From the NCBI RefSeq assembly GCF_013177695.1, contig NZ_WOEY01000115.1, forward strand, positions 1 through 64,000: a stretch of DNA of 64,000 nt. The letters are read 5' to 3'. The stretch comes from Paraburkholderia solitsugae. GTDB lineage: Bacteria > Pseudomonadota > Gammaproteobacteria > Burkholderiales > Burkholderiaceae. The translations under genes and the position numbers were made by a program. Of this stretch, positions 1 through 7,865 are shown in pieces (position 1 is the first letter of the stretch; each line of letters starts with the position of its first letter). The notes under the pieces were generated by a model. The model was given only the letters and a program-made list of their open reading frames with translations. It was not told where the DNA came from and did not search any database.

Positions 1-519
1 AGGTTCCCACCGCATCGGAGCACTCCGCGGTTTCCTCCATCGAGGCTTGTGCGACGCCTGCCCGCTGGCTCACCGGCGCGCTCACATGCATGCGGCTTCA
101 GGGCAGGCATCGCACAACCCTTAACAAGGCCGGAAGTTCGTTGTCGGCAAACGGTCGATCTCCCGACTCAACCCCGAACTTCCGTAGATGGCCGCGTACT
201 GCCCGTCGCAGCCAACAAAACCAGGCCCCGGTCGGCGATCAATGTTGACGTATAACCACCCGTGCCGATAAGACAATTCGCTCCCATGCGTCGCCATCGG
301 CGACCATCATCCGAATCGTGAAACGGCTCGTCAATACCCCTTACGACGATAGAATTACACGATCGGAATCAGTCGGAATACGCAGGAAACCGATGGAACA
401 GAGAAATATGTTCGTTTCGCGTAGCAAAGGGTTCGCGGCGTATCAAGGGTTCGTGGAGGTCTTTCGCATCGCGAATTTCCCGCCCAACGTCGTGATGCAG
501 GTGGGCGACATCTTTTTAC
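1..519. other. No supportable gene; decayed accessory DNA
   Basis: No reading frame here looks like a real protein on either strand. The short open frames lack a convincing Shine-Dalgarno site, and the one from about 318 runs across the end of the IS6 element at 520. The stretch ends exactly where an IS6-type terminal repeat begins. The only structure seen is a 10-bp inverted repeat at 131-184. It is probably eroded island or intergenic DNA. Confidence 0.6.
131..184. repeat. 10-bp perfect inverted repeat
   Basis: CGGAAGTTCG at 131-140 is matched by its reverse complement CGAACTTCCG at 175-184, with 34 bases between. There is no T-tract, so it does not look like an intrinsic terminator. Its role is unknown. 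Confidence 0.4.
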
Positions 520-1354
520 GGTTCTGTCGCAGTAAGGAAAGGGGGGCAAGCAAAGGTGATATGAGAAGGATGGCTTACAAAACCAACGAGTAAAATTGCT
601 GAGCGGCAGACAGCGAAGTTCCGCCCGAACATTTCACCTGTCCTTTCTTGATCATGTGCACTTCGATGCCACTCAGAATGACGCGCGCGTAGTTGAAATC
701 CTTGAACCCGAGCATCGGTCGGGTTCGGCGTTTGATGGCTCGATGGTCCTGCTCCACGCTGTTGTTCAAATACTTGATCTGACGAACCTTGATGGGCGTC
801 TCGCGCTCGGCGTTCACCGCGTTAAGCGCGGCCAGATTGGCGCCGCTTTTGTCGATGGTTACGGTCTCGGGCGAGCCGTTCTGACCAATTGCCTTTTCGA
901 AGAAGCGCCGCGCAGCAGCCTTGTCCCGCTTGGCTCTGAACAGAAAATCGATGGTATTGCCCGCCTAATCCACTGCCCGGTAAAAAAACGTCCACGAGCC
1001 CTTGACCTCGATATAGGTTTCGTCAACACACCAGCTCTTGCCGGCCGGACGCTTGTGCTTGCGAAACGTCCTTTCGAACAGCGGCACCCGCTTGATGACC
1101 CAGCGACGCACCGTCGAATGATCGACACAAATGTCGCGCTCGGCCATCATGTCCTCGAGATTGCGAAGACTCAGCGAGTAGGCAACGTTCCATCGCCCGC
1201 ACAGCAGGATCACTTCAAGCAGATAGTGCAGCCGATTCAGAACCTTGGCGAAGTCCGGAGCAAGCGTCGTTCGTGGCGTCATTGTCTTCTTCATCGTGTG
1301 GCCAGAGCGTTTTCGTCCGCGTCGAATTTTACCTCGCCCGCGTTAATGCGAGCC
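520..1354 (-). mobile_element. IS6-family insertion sequence (copy 1), inactive
   Basis: The left end reads GGTTCTGTCGCAGTAAGG at 520, a typical IS6-type terminal repeat lying 55 bp beyond the transposase stop. The right end, read on the minus strand, is GGCTCGCATTAACGCGGG ending at 1354. Compared with the better-preserved end of copy 2 (GGCTCTGTCGCATTCACGCGGG at 4469), four bases of the terminal repeat appear to be missing. The length of about 835 bp fits the family. The 8 bases flanking each side (CTTTTTAC and AATCTGCG) do not match, so no target duplication survives. It carries one transposase gene with a nonsense codon and sits about 60 bp downstream of the opgC-like gene. Confidence 0.75.
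575..1294 (-). pseudogene. IS6-family transposase with one in-frame stop
   Basis: The frame would encode 239 residues, the usual size for an IS6/IS26-type DDE transposase, but codon 110 is TAG (965-967) where the sequence context, AVD-stop-AGNTID, suggests a lysine codon in intact relatives. Otherwise the catalytic core is readable: first Asp in CVDETYIEVKG, second Asp in VTIDKSGAN and the Glu in NNSVEQDHRAIKRR. The start at 1294 gives MKKTMTPRT; a GGCGAGG stretch lies upstream in the element end. No frameshift is seen, so the damage is a single substitution. A functional product would need stop-codon readthrough or suppression. The family call is secure. Confidence 0.85.
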
Positions 1355-1414
1355 AATCTGCGCTCAGCTTGGTCCGACTCCGCTTACGCCCGCCTTTGAT
1401 TGCCGCAACTCAAC

Positions 1415-2557
1415 TTATCCTGCTGCCTTACTTACCGGTGCCGGTTGTGTGTCGCGGTTTCCTCTGCACGGCCACCGATTCGCCCTAAGCGAAGTAGCAA
1501 CCATGGCGACACCGAGCACCGCCGCGATTGTTAGGGCATCCATCGACAGCGCAGCAGCAATCGCTTGTACGCGCGTATTGAAAGCGGGCGCCGCCGTATT
1601 CATCGCGGTATCGGCGACGATCGAAATCAACGCACCGCAAACAAAACAGACTAACCCCTGGCGGCCGACTTTTACCACCGATGGAAGCGCCGAAGCCAGG
1701 CGGTCAATACACCCGAGCCGGGTCAATTGGGCGACCACCCACGCGATCGAGACAAAGCTGACGACTCTCAGATAACTCAGATTCTGTTTCAAGTATCCGG
1801 GTTCTGGCTGGCTCTCAAGAAACAACTTGTAAGTGGCAAAAGCCAGCGCCACCGCAAGCGCTAGCCAGGTCAGCCAGAGGCCCATCCTGGAAGTCTGGAA
1901 CGCCGTGGGCACAGGATGCAACCGGCATAACATGCCAAGCACGAACATCAACTGCCACGCAAACGGGTTAAATGCCCAGCCACCAGGCTCGGCGCTTGGC
2001 AACAGATGTGCCAGCGCCGGTGCACACAGCCACAACGACAGGCTTGCCACCAGGGCAATGCCCGGCCGGCGGCCGCTCACGGGCACCAGCAGAGGTACAC
2101 ACAACGCAAACCCCATGTACATCGGTAGTACAGCCGCCAGATAAGGTTGGTTACGCAGCATCGCAATATCTAGCAGCGTCTGGAGCGGGCGGCCCAACAA
2201 CTGCGCCGCATAGGTATAGGCGAGCGCGGCCGTATGGATGCGCAACGCCAGCATTGCAAGGCCCACGAGCAGCATTAGGCCGGCCGTCAGCAGATAGGCG
2301 CGGTAAATTTGCACAGCTCTCCTTATAAAGCTGCATCGTGCAAGCGATGCGCCACCACGCGCACTCATCGAGCCATAAGCGGCGGCGCTCGCATAACCGC
2401 CGAGAAAGACGAAGACCTCGGCCGCGTCGCAATACGCATAGGTGTGCAGCGTCAAATGCGCGAGTAAACTCTGTGGGACATGATCGATTGAAATCGCAAT
2501 CAACGACAGTCCACGCAGAAAATCAACGCTGGTTGAACGAGCGATAGCTTGACTCAT
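1415..2557 (-). CDS. opgC: OpgC-like integral membrane acyltransferase-type protein
   Basis: The 380-residue product is almost entirely hydrophobic, with roughly ten predicted membrane spans. It begins with SVDFLRGLSLIAISIDHV and continues with CDAAEVFVFLGGYASA, the pattern of OpgC proteins. OpgC is an inner-membrane protein that adds succinyl groups to osmoregulated periplasmic glucans in some proteobacteria. Here that substrate is inferred, because no opgG or opgH gene is in the window. The start at 2557 has AAAGG about ten bases upstream. It lies between an IS6 element and a cytochrome b561 gene in the accessory patch and appears intact. The C-terminus ends in a short charged tail. Confidence 0.8.
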   Translation of the reverse strand: MSQAIARSTSVDFLRGLSLIAISIDHVPQSLLAHLTLHTYAYCDAAEVFVFLGGYASAAAYGSMSARGGASLARCSFIRRAVQIYRAYLLTAGLMLLVGLAMLALRIHTAALAYTYAAQLLGRPLQTLLDIAMLRNQPYLAAVLPMYMGFALCVPLLVPVSGRRPGIALVASLSLWLCAPALAHLLPSAEPGGWAFNPFAWQLMFVLGMLCRLHPVPTAFQTSRMGLWLTWLALAVALAFATYKLFLESQPEPGYLKQNLSYLRVVSFVSIAWVVAQLTRLGCIDRLASALPSVVKVGRQGLVCFVCGALISIVADTAMNTAAPAFNTRVQAIAAALSMDALTIAAVLGVAMVATSLRANRWPCRGNRDTQPAPVSKAAG

Positions 2558-2769
2558 CGGGAATTACCTTTGACGCTTTATGGATCGATCGTTACAGCCG
2601 AATCTATGGACGGTGTGATGATCATACGCTGATGTGAACTCAACCGGTGTCCGGTTCATCTCAATGCCCCGCGTTTTTGTATGATTTATATCGCATTCCG
2701 AATCATTTAGACCGGACAAGTCACCTCGGCTTTTCGTCGGCTCACAGACCAAAAACCATCAAACGCTCC

Positions 2770-3339
2770 TCAATCTTTACGCTGTAGCCGCGGAGTAAGC
2801 CTTCGAGGAAGCATCGAGATGAGCACGCTGTCCTTTAGGATAGCGTGATGGTAGAGCGCGGCAAGCGCATGGATTCCCGCGAGCCACAGGATCGCATCGC
2901 CGAGCCAGGTGTGAATGCGCGCGATCGACACACCCGCACGGTGTGAAACGCCGAGGATAGATGGAACCTCCACACTCGCCAGGACAGTCAGGGGATGCCC
3001 TTCGAGCCACGCCCCCGCAATAGCGGTCAGCGGGAGAGCGAAGAGAAGCAGGTAGAGCGTTCCCTGCACCGCCGTCGCCGCGGCACTCATCCAGCGTGCT
3101 GCCTGCGGTGACTCAGGACGCGTGTCGACCATCCGCCACAGCACGCGCATGGTGACGAGCGCGAGCACGCACAATCCCAAGGTCTCGTGAACCTGCCGGT
3201 CGAAAGCCCGCACCTGCGAGTAAACGCGGTGTTCGGATCCTCCAGGGCCGTATGTGAACGTAACGAGCAAAAGGATCGCCGTCGCCCAATGGAACGCCTG
3301 GGCCACAACTCCGTAGCGCGTAGGAGAGCGATGCTCCAT
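2770..3339 (-). CDS. Cytochrome b561 family protein
   Basis: This is a 189-residue four-span membrane protein of the bacterial cytochrome b561 type, a di-haem b carrier that passes electrons between quinol and soluble partners such as superoxide or redox enzymes. The likely haem-ligand histidines are in AFHWATAILL near residue 17, in VHETLGLCVLAL near residue 51, and in the HTWLGDAILWLAGIHA and ALYHH segments near the C-terminus. The start ATG at 3339 has AAAGG eight bases upstream. It is followed downstream, after 212 bases without a clear gene, by the opgC-like gene. It is intact although it sits among degraded genes. The physiological partner is not evident. Confidence 0.85.
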   Translation of the reverse strand: MEHRSPTRYGVVAQAFHWATAILLLVTFTYGPGGSEHRVYSQVRAFDRQVHETLGLCVLALVTMRVLWRMVDTRPESPQAARWMSAAATAVQGTLYLLLFALPLTAIAGAWLEGHPLTVLASVEVPSILGVSHRAGVSIARIHTWLGDAILWLAGIHALAALYHHAILKDSVLISMLPRRLTPRLQRKD

Positions 3340-3416
3340 TTAGAACACCTTTTACGAATAGAAATGATCAGACATGCGTTCACGCTCGTACTGTCGCGGA
3401 TCCATGCCGCTGCCGC

Positions 3417-3899
3417 TTACTCCGGACCAAACAGAAGCACCGATAAATTATGCGCGACATGTCTGGCACCATTGCACGTCCATTCTGCTTTCAAGTCTTC
3501 AAAAAACCGCCGGACCTGCTCGGAGTCGACATCGCTCCTTGTCGATATCAGGGCAAGTGCCCGAAAACGATCCGGCTACAGTAAAGCCGCATGCATCGAG
3601 AGAAATCCATCCTGTGACATGTCAACCAGCGATGCGGAGGCAACCTCCAGATGATCGAGCAGCGCAATGAGATCTTTCGCGGAGTGCCAGTAGCTGAACG
3701 CCCGCGTTGTCGCTACGGTCCCACCAAAACCTCGCTGGTCCCATACGACAAACCGGAACTCGTCCCGGAGTTCCGCAATATTCGGCTCGAACATGTCGCC
3801 GTCCATCAGGACGCCATGACTGACCACAACGACAGGTACCCCAGAAGGGCCGAATTCTTCGTATGCGAAACGTATCCCTTCTCGTTCAAAAAACGGCCT
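3417..3899 (-). pseudogene. Alpha/beta-hydrolase, decayed
   Basis: One continuous minus-strand frame resembles the first two thirds of an alpha/beta-hydrolase. It contains PFFEREGIRFAYEEFGPSG, VVVVSHGVLMDGDMF, FVVWDQRGFGGTVA and then SLVDMSQDGFLS. Three lesions are visible. The expected start codon is AGG (3897-3899). The nucleophile elbow reads DMSQD where such enzymes have GxSxG. A TAG at 3576-3578 interrupts the frame, after which homologous-looking sequence (ALALISTRSDVDS) continues to TAA at 3417-3419. About 160 codons remain against 260-290 for the family, so the C-terminal part is also missing. It is not functional as it stands. Confidence 0.75.
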
Positions 3900-4060
3900 A
3901 CCTATCCCTACTTTCGACTAACAAAGTGGCTTTCGTGCGAACCCTTGTTCGCGGATGCGATGAAGGGTCCCTGTCGCACTTCATGTTGACTTCAATATAA
4001 GCCGACCACCGCCGGAACACCTGACCGAAGGCGCCGACCGCTTGTCAAATCGTCCAGAAT

Positions 4061-4270
4061 TCATTCACTGGACAACACTACGCAGATGTAGGCGACTGAG
4101 ACCGCTGCGTTGAGGGTGACGACCTGGTTCACCGCGGACTCGGCGATGCTGCTGCTGATCGGCAGGCCCTTGCGATGCAGAGCGCCGTAGTTGACCAACG
4201 TGTGTGCGTTCTTCATCAGGTGCCCGGAGACAGTGTTCAGGCTCCACCACAGCGTGCTGAATTCGTACAT
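4061..4270 (-). pseudogene. Transposase C-terminal remnant, probably ISKra4-type
   Basis: A short minus-strand frame contains LPISSSIAESAVNQVV, which resembles the C-terminal region of transposases I associate with the ISKra4 group, where an AExxVN motif precedes a conserved basic segment. The conserved downstream part is absent: the frame runs into unrelated residues and stops at 4061. No N-terminal catalytic part and no terminal repeats were seen. The family name is from memory of the motif and is uncertain. That it is transposase debris is more secure. Confidence 0.45.
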
Positions 4271-4366
4271 CTCCCTCGTGAGCCTTTGTCAGGATTGCAG
4301 ATGATGTTGAGGAGAGCTTTATGGCGCGGGGCACCATCGCCATGGTGCTCGCACCGGCGCTGGTCG

Positions 4367-4468
4367 TCAGCAGTAGTGCCGCATGTTGATCATCGTGTAA
4401 GCGATGGGTCTTGAATGCATAGTGGACCGGGCTCAGACGCTCGAAGCGAAGCAGCAGGCGCCGGAACT
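4367..4468 (-). pseudogene. IS5-type transposase C-terminal fragment, frameshifted
   Basis: On the minus strand, starting at the edge of the second IS6 element, the frame reads LLLRFERLSPVHYAFKT. With one extra C removed after the KT codons it continues IAYTMINMRHYC and stops at TGA (4367-4369). This matches the very C-terminus of IS5-type DDE transposases (RFERLS-HYAFKTLAYTMIN-RH). The rest of the gene has been lost, apparently through the adjacent IS6 insertion whose end is at 4469. Confidence 0.6.
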
Positions 4469-4914
4469 GGCTCTGTCGCATTCACGCGGGCGAGGTAAAA
4501 TTCGAGGCGGACGTAGACGAGAGCGTGCAAAAGTTGGGGAGGTGCATTTCGTCAGGCATCCCTGGCTTATGACATGACTGCACTGTCTGGCCAATCTCGC
4601 CGCGCTCGAAGCGATCAATGCTGGTCGTGAAACGCCCATCAAGATCCGCCAGGCCAAATATCTCAACAACCTCGTCGAGCAGGACCATCGGGCGATCAAG
4701 CGGCGCACCCGGCCCATGCTGGGCTTCAAGAATTTTCGCTGTGCCCGGATCCTTCTGGCCGGCATTGAGCTTATGCACATGATCGCGAAAGGACAGATGA
4801 AGTGCGCTCGCGGAACCCATCCGCCCGCCGCGGATCAATTCTACGATCTCGCAATATAAGCAGTACTTCGCATATCGATCTCGTTCGTCTCTCGATCCTT
4901 ATCGCGACAAAGCC
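4469..4914 (+). mobile_element. IS6-family insertion sequence (copy 2), internally deleted
   Basis: The left end is GGCTCTGTCGCATTCACGCGGG at 4469. The right end, read on the minus strand, is GGCTTTGTCGCGATAAGG ending at 4914. The stop of the transposase fragment lies 55 bp from that right end, exactly as in copy 1. At 446 bp it is about half the size of copy 1, because the N-terminal part of the transposase is gone. The left subterminal block GCGGGCGAGGTAAAATTCG is shared with copy 1. It separates an IS5-type remnant from the integrase stub, so it is one of the later insertions here. Confidence 0.7.
4593..4859 (+). pseudogene. IS6-family transposase, C-terminal fragment
   Basis: The frame from NLAALEAINAGRETP to the TAA at 4857-4859 covers the last 88 residues of an IS6 transposase. 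It retains the catalytic Glu in NNLVEQDHRAIKRR and the RPMLGFKNF block, but both Asp residues of the DDE triad are missing. It is related to, but clearly diverged from, the product of copy 1, for example KIRQAKYLNNL against KVRQIKYLNNS. It is therefore an independent, older acquisition and not a recent duplicate. Confidence 0.8.
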
Positions 4915-5119
4915 CGTCAGCTTCACGCGGCTGCCGCGTCGGCAGCCGCGGGTCATACCGGCCGATGACCAAGGTTTCCCGGCGGTCATTCACCCGATAG
5001 TCGTAACGGAAACTCACCGCACCCGAGGGCGTTACAGCTGCGTATAAGCCCTGCTGGTCGGCGACCTTATAAATTCTCTCGCCAGGTTTCAGCGCCCATA
5101 ACTGCATGTCAGAGAGCAT
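4915..5119 (-). pseudogene. P4-type tyrosine integrase, N-terminal stub
   Basis: The start ATG at 5117-5119 has a strong AGGAGGG Shine-Dalgarno site four bases upstream. The product begins MLSDMQLWALKPGERIYKV, then GLYAAVTPSGAVSFRYDY and RETLVIGRYDP. This is the N-terminal DUF4102-type arm-binding domain of P4-family integrases. After about 68 residues the gene runs into the terminal repeat of IS6 copy 2 and the catalytic domain is absent. It is transcribed away from guaA, whose stop is 222 bp to the right. This is the arrangement expected for an island inserted at the guaA 3' end, with the integrase at the island edge. Confidence 0.75.
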
Positions 5120-5122
5120 ATG

Positions 5123-5271
5123 CCCTCCTCGAACGTATACCGTCAACCGATACCGTCACGCTACTTGACGGTATCGGATAGGGTCGTCCGAGGAGGGAAT
5201 CTCGATACCGTCAGCGATACCGACATTCCCACTTGGCATTGTCCGGATCACAGCAGACCGCACCGGACAAT
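5123..5271. repeat. Cluster of inverted and direct repeats between integrase stub and guaA
   Basis: ATACCGTCA occurs at 5137-5145, 5150-5158 and 5205-5213, and inverted at 5166-5174. A near copy, GATACCGACA, lies at 5216-5225. CCGATACCGTCA (5147-5158) and TGACGGTATCGG (5166-5177) form a perfect 12-bp inverted repeat with a 7-base centre. An outer pair, CCCTCCTCG (5123-5131) and CGAGGAGGG (5189-5197), encloses it, and the left member overlaps the integrase Shine-Dalgarno site. Further right, ATTGTCCGG (5238-5246) pairs with CCGGACAAT (5263-5271). The layout suggests integrase or excisionase arm sites, an operator for the integrase, or both. Confidence 0.7.
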
Positions 5272-5340
5272 AACTTCATGTTTTTTAAAGGGAAAACAGG
5301 AAAAACCGGACCTCCCGGAACGACTTGGGAGCAGTTCAGA

Positions 5341-6924
5341 TCACTCCCACTCAATCGTCGCCGGCGGCTTCCCCGAGATGTCATACACCACCCGGTTGAT
5401 CCCGCGCACTTCATTAATAATGCGGTTCGACACATGCCCCAGCAACTCGTGCGGCAGATGCGCCCAATGCGCGGTCATGAAGTCCAGCGTCTGCACAGCG
5501 CGCAGCGCAACGACGTACTCATAAGTCCGGCCGTCACCCATCACACCAACGCTCTTCACCGGCAGGAACACCGCAAACGCCTGGCTCGTCAGGTCGTACC
5601 AGGACTTGCCGGTTTCCTTGTCGATAAAGGTGCGCAGCGTCTCAATGAAAATCGCGTCCGCGCGACGCAGCAGGTCGGCGAAATCGCGGCGCACTTCGCC
5701 GAGAATCCGCACGCCCAGACCCGGGCCCGGGAACGGGTGGCGATACACCATCGCCGGCGGCAAACCGAGCTTCACGCCGAGTTCGCGCACTTCATCCTTG
5801 AACAGTTCGCGCAACGGCTCGAGCAGCTTCAGATTCAGCGTCTCGGGCAGGCCGCCCACGTTGTGGTGGCTCTTGATGGTCTGCGTGGCCTTCTTACCCT
5901 TGCCGGCCGATTCGATCACGTCCGGATAGATCGTGCCTTGCGCGAGCCACTTCGCATCGGTCAGCTTGTTGGCTTCGGTCTGGAACACTTCGACGAATTC
6001 CGCGCCGATGATCTTGCGCTTCGCTTCCGGATCGGTCACGCCGGCCAGCTTCGACAGGAACACTTCGCTCGCGTCGACGTGGATCACCTTCACGCCGAGA
6101 TTCTCAGCGAACGTTGCCATCACCTGCTCGGCTTCGTTCAAACGCAGGAGGCCGTGATCGACGAATACGCAGGTCAGTTGGTCGCCGATCGCGCGGTGCA
6201 GCAGCGCCGCCGCCACCGACGAATCCACGCCGCCCGACAAGCCCAGAATCACATGCTCGTTGCCGACCTGCTCGCGAATCTTCGCGACGGCTTCGTCGAT
6301 GTAATGGCCCATTTCCCAATCGGGGTTCGCGCCGCAAATCTGCAGCACGAAGCGTTCGAGCATCGCGCGGCCCTGCACGGTGTGCGTGACTTCCGGGTGC
6401 CATTGCAGGCCGTAGAAATGGCGCTGCTCGTCGGCCATCGCCGCGATCGGGCACGATTCCGTCGAGGCCATCAGTTGGAAACCCTGCGGCATTTCCAGCA
6501 CCTTGTCGCCGTGGCTCATCCACACCTTCAGCATGCCGTGACCTTCCGGCGTGGTGAAGTCGCTGATGCCTTCGAGCAGGCTCGTATGGTTGCGCGCGCG
6601 CACTTCGGCGTAGCCGAACTCACGCAGGTGGCCGATATCGACCTTGCCACCGAGTTGCTCGGCCATCGCCTGCATGCCGTAGCAAATGCCCAGCACGGGC
6701 ACGCCGAGTTCGAACACCGCTTGCGGCACACGCGGCGCATCCGTTTCGGTCACCGAACTCGGGCCGCCGGAGAGGATCACGCCCTTGGGCGCGAAATCGC
6801 GAATGAACGACGCGTCGACGTCGTGGGGATGAATTTCCGAATACACGTTGGCTTCGCGAACGCGACGTGCAATCAGTTGGGTGACTTGCGAACCGAAGTC
6901 GAGGATCAGGATCTTGTCATGCAT
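5341..6924 (-). CDS. guaA: GMP synthase (glutamine-hydrolysing)
   Basis: GuaA converts XMP to GMP using ATP and glutamine, the last step of guanine nucleotide synthesis. The 527-residue protein has the class I glutamine amidotransferase domain first, with nucleophile Cys81 in GICYGMQ and the His/Glu pair in WHPEVTHT. The ATP-pyrophosphatase P-loop LSGGVDSS and the C-terminal dimerisation domain ending in PATIEWE follow. I chose ATG at 6922-6924 (MHDKILILDFGSQ) over an in-frame TTG six codons upstream. It lies downstream of guaB and a small membrane-protein gene on the same strand. The 3' end appears intact, and it borders the island remnant to the left. Confidence 0.97.
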   Translation of the reverse strand: MHDKILILDFGSQVTQLIARRVREANVYSEIHPHDVDASFIRDFAPKGVILSGGPSSVTETDAPRVPQAVFELGVPVLGICYGMQAMAEQLGGKVDIGHLREFGYAEVRARNHTSLLEGISDFTTPEGHGMLKVWMSHGDKVLEMPQGFQLMASTESCPIAAMADEQRHFYGLQWHPEVTHTVQGRAMLERFVLQICGANPDWEMGHYIDEAVAKIREQVGNEHVILGLSGGVDSSVAAALLHRAIGDQLTCVFVDHGLLRLNEAEQVMATFAENLGVKVIHVDASEVFLSKLAGVTDPEAKRKIIGAEFVEVFQTEANKLTDAKWLAQGTIYPDVIESAGKGKKATQTIKSHHNVGGLPETLNLKLLEPLRELFKDEVRELGVKLGLPPAMVYRHPFPGPGLGVRILGEVRRDFADLLRRADAIFIETLRTFIDKETGKSWYDLTSQAFAVFLPVKSVGVMGDGRTYEYVVALRAVQTLDFMTAHWAHLPHELLGHVSNRIINEVRGINRVVYDISGKPPATIEWE

Positions 6925-7127
6925 GGCAGCGGACGGAGTCAAAAGTGAACGGATACGGGATACCGCGCATGACGCGCGGCGTTGAATTCAAAGCGGTCCA
7001 CGTGGGGACGATCGAGCATGAAGCGTGACGATGAAGCGCGCTGGACCATTCAGCACCACAGGCACTTGCCTGCGGCGCGCGCGAACGGAATCCGGTTGCT
7101 TCGGCAGGCGTTCTGGCGCTCCGCGCG

Positions 7128-7859
7128 TCAGCCATGAAACGGCGGCCGAGGCGCACCAGGTGCGTCGGCAGCGGCGTTACGGGCATCGTCACGCGCAGTT
7201 GCAGCCTCGGCACGTGCAGCGCGTTCGGAGGCCGTCAGACCCGGTTCGTCGACCGCCGGATGGAGCGGCGCCGCCGAAACAGGGCTCACAGGCTGTGTGA
7301 CCGGCATAACGGGCTCGACGACTACCGGTTCGGCGCGATAGGCCGGAAAGGCCGCCGTCGCACGACCGGAGTCGCGTTTGTTGGCAGAGTCTTTGGCAGC
7401 GTCTTTCGCTGCCTGCTTTTCGGCGCGCTCGGCGGCCGCGGCTTCAACCAGCCGCACCTTTTCGCGCCGCCGCACCGCGCCCGACAGGCGCACACCGCCC
7501 AAGCCGACCACCAGCAGCACGACACCGGCCAGCACTGCGATGATCTGCCCGAAGCCGGTCAGCGCCGGCGTATGCAACCCGAGCAGCCAGACCAGCATCA
7601 GCACGCCGGTTAGCCAGTTCACATGGCCGACGACCTTGGCGACCGTCGACGTGAGCGAACCGTCGATCGACGCGTGCAAAGCAAGCCACGCGAGCCCGAT
7701 CAGCGCCACGCCAAACCCCTGGCCGACCAGAGCCGGCTGGGTTTGCACCAAAAGCAGCGCGTTGTACAACGAAGTCCAGGGCGTCAGCAGAAACAGCAGG
7801 CCGAACGCAAGCAGCAACAACGCATCGAGGATGAGTACAGCGCGCAGCAATGGCTTCAT
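7128..7859 (-). CDS. Membrane protein of unknown function between guaB and guaA
   Basis: The 243-residue product is not recognised as a named family. Residues 1 to about 130 hold three or four hydrophobic spans, beginning MKPLLRAVLILDALLLLAF, with later spans around WLTGVLMLVWLLGL and IIAVLAGVVLLVVGLGGV. The remainder is a hydrophilic tail, first rich in Ala/Lys/Arg/Glu (coiled-coil-like, from residue 130 to about 175) and then rich in Pro/Val and Ala/Arg. It starts 6 bp after the guaB stop and ends about 200 bp before guaA, so it is almost certainly co-transcribed with guaB. Nothing in it suggests an enzyme. A structural or regulatory membrane role is only a guess. Confidence 0.75.
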   Translation of the reverse strand: MKPLLRAVLILDALLLLAFGLLFLLTPWTSLYNALLLVQTQPALVGQGFGVALIGLAWLALHASIDGSLTSTVAKVVGHVNWLTGVLMLVWLLGLHTPALTGFGQIIAVLAGVVLLVVGLGGVRLSGAVRRREKVRLVEAAAAERAEKQAAKDAAKDSANKRDSGRATAAFPAYRAEPVVVEPVMPVTQPVSPVSAAPLHPAVDEPGLTASERAARAEAATARDDARNAAADAPGAPRPPFHG

Positions 7860-7865
7860 TGGCGT

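Noticed and set aside
318..593. 91-residue plus-strand frame near the left end
   Set aside because: It crosses the IS6 terminal repeat at 520, lacks a ribosome-binding site and has no recognisable motif.
512..1362. Target-site duplication around IS6 copy 1
   Set aside because: The flanking octamers CTTTTTAC and AATCTGCG do not match.
5272..5340. A tRNA gene as the island attachment site
   Set aside because: No cloverleaf or CCA-ended tRNA-like sequence was found near the integrase; the guaA 3' end is the better candidate.
5233..6948. 571-residue open frame on the plus strand opposite guaA
   Set aside because: It is antisense to a complete, highly conserved guaA and has the His/Arg-rich composition typical of GC-rich shadow frames.
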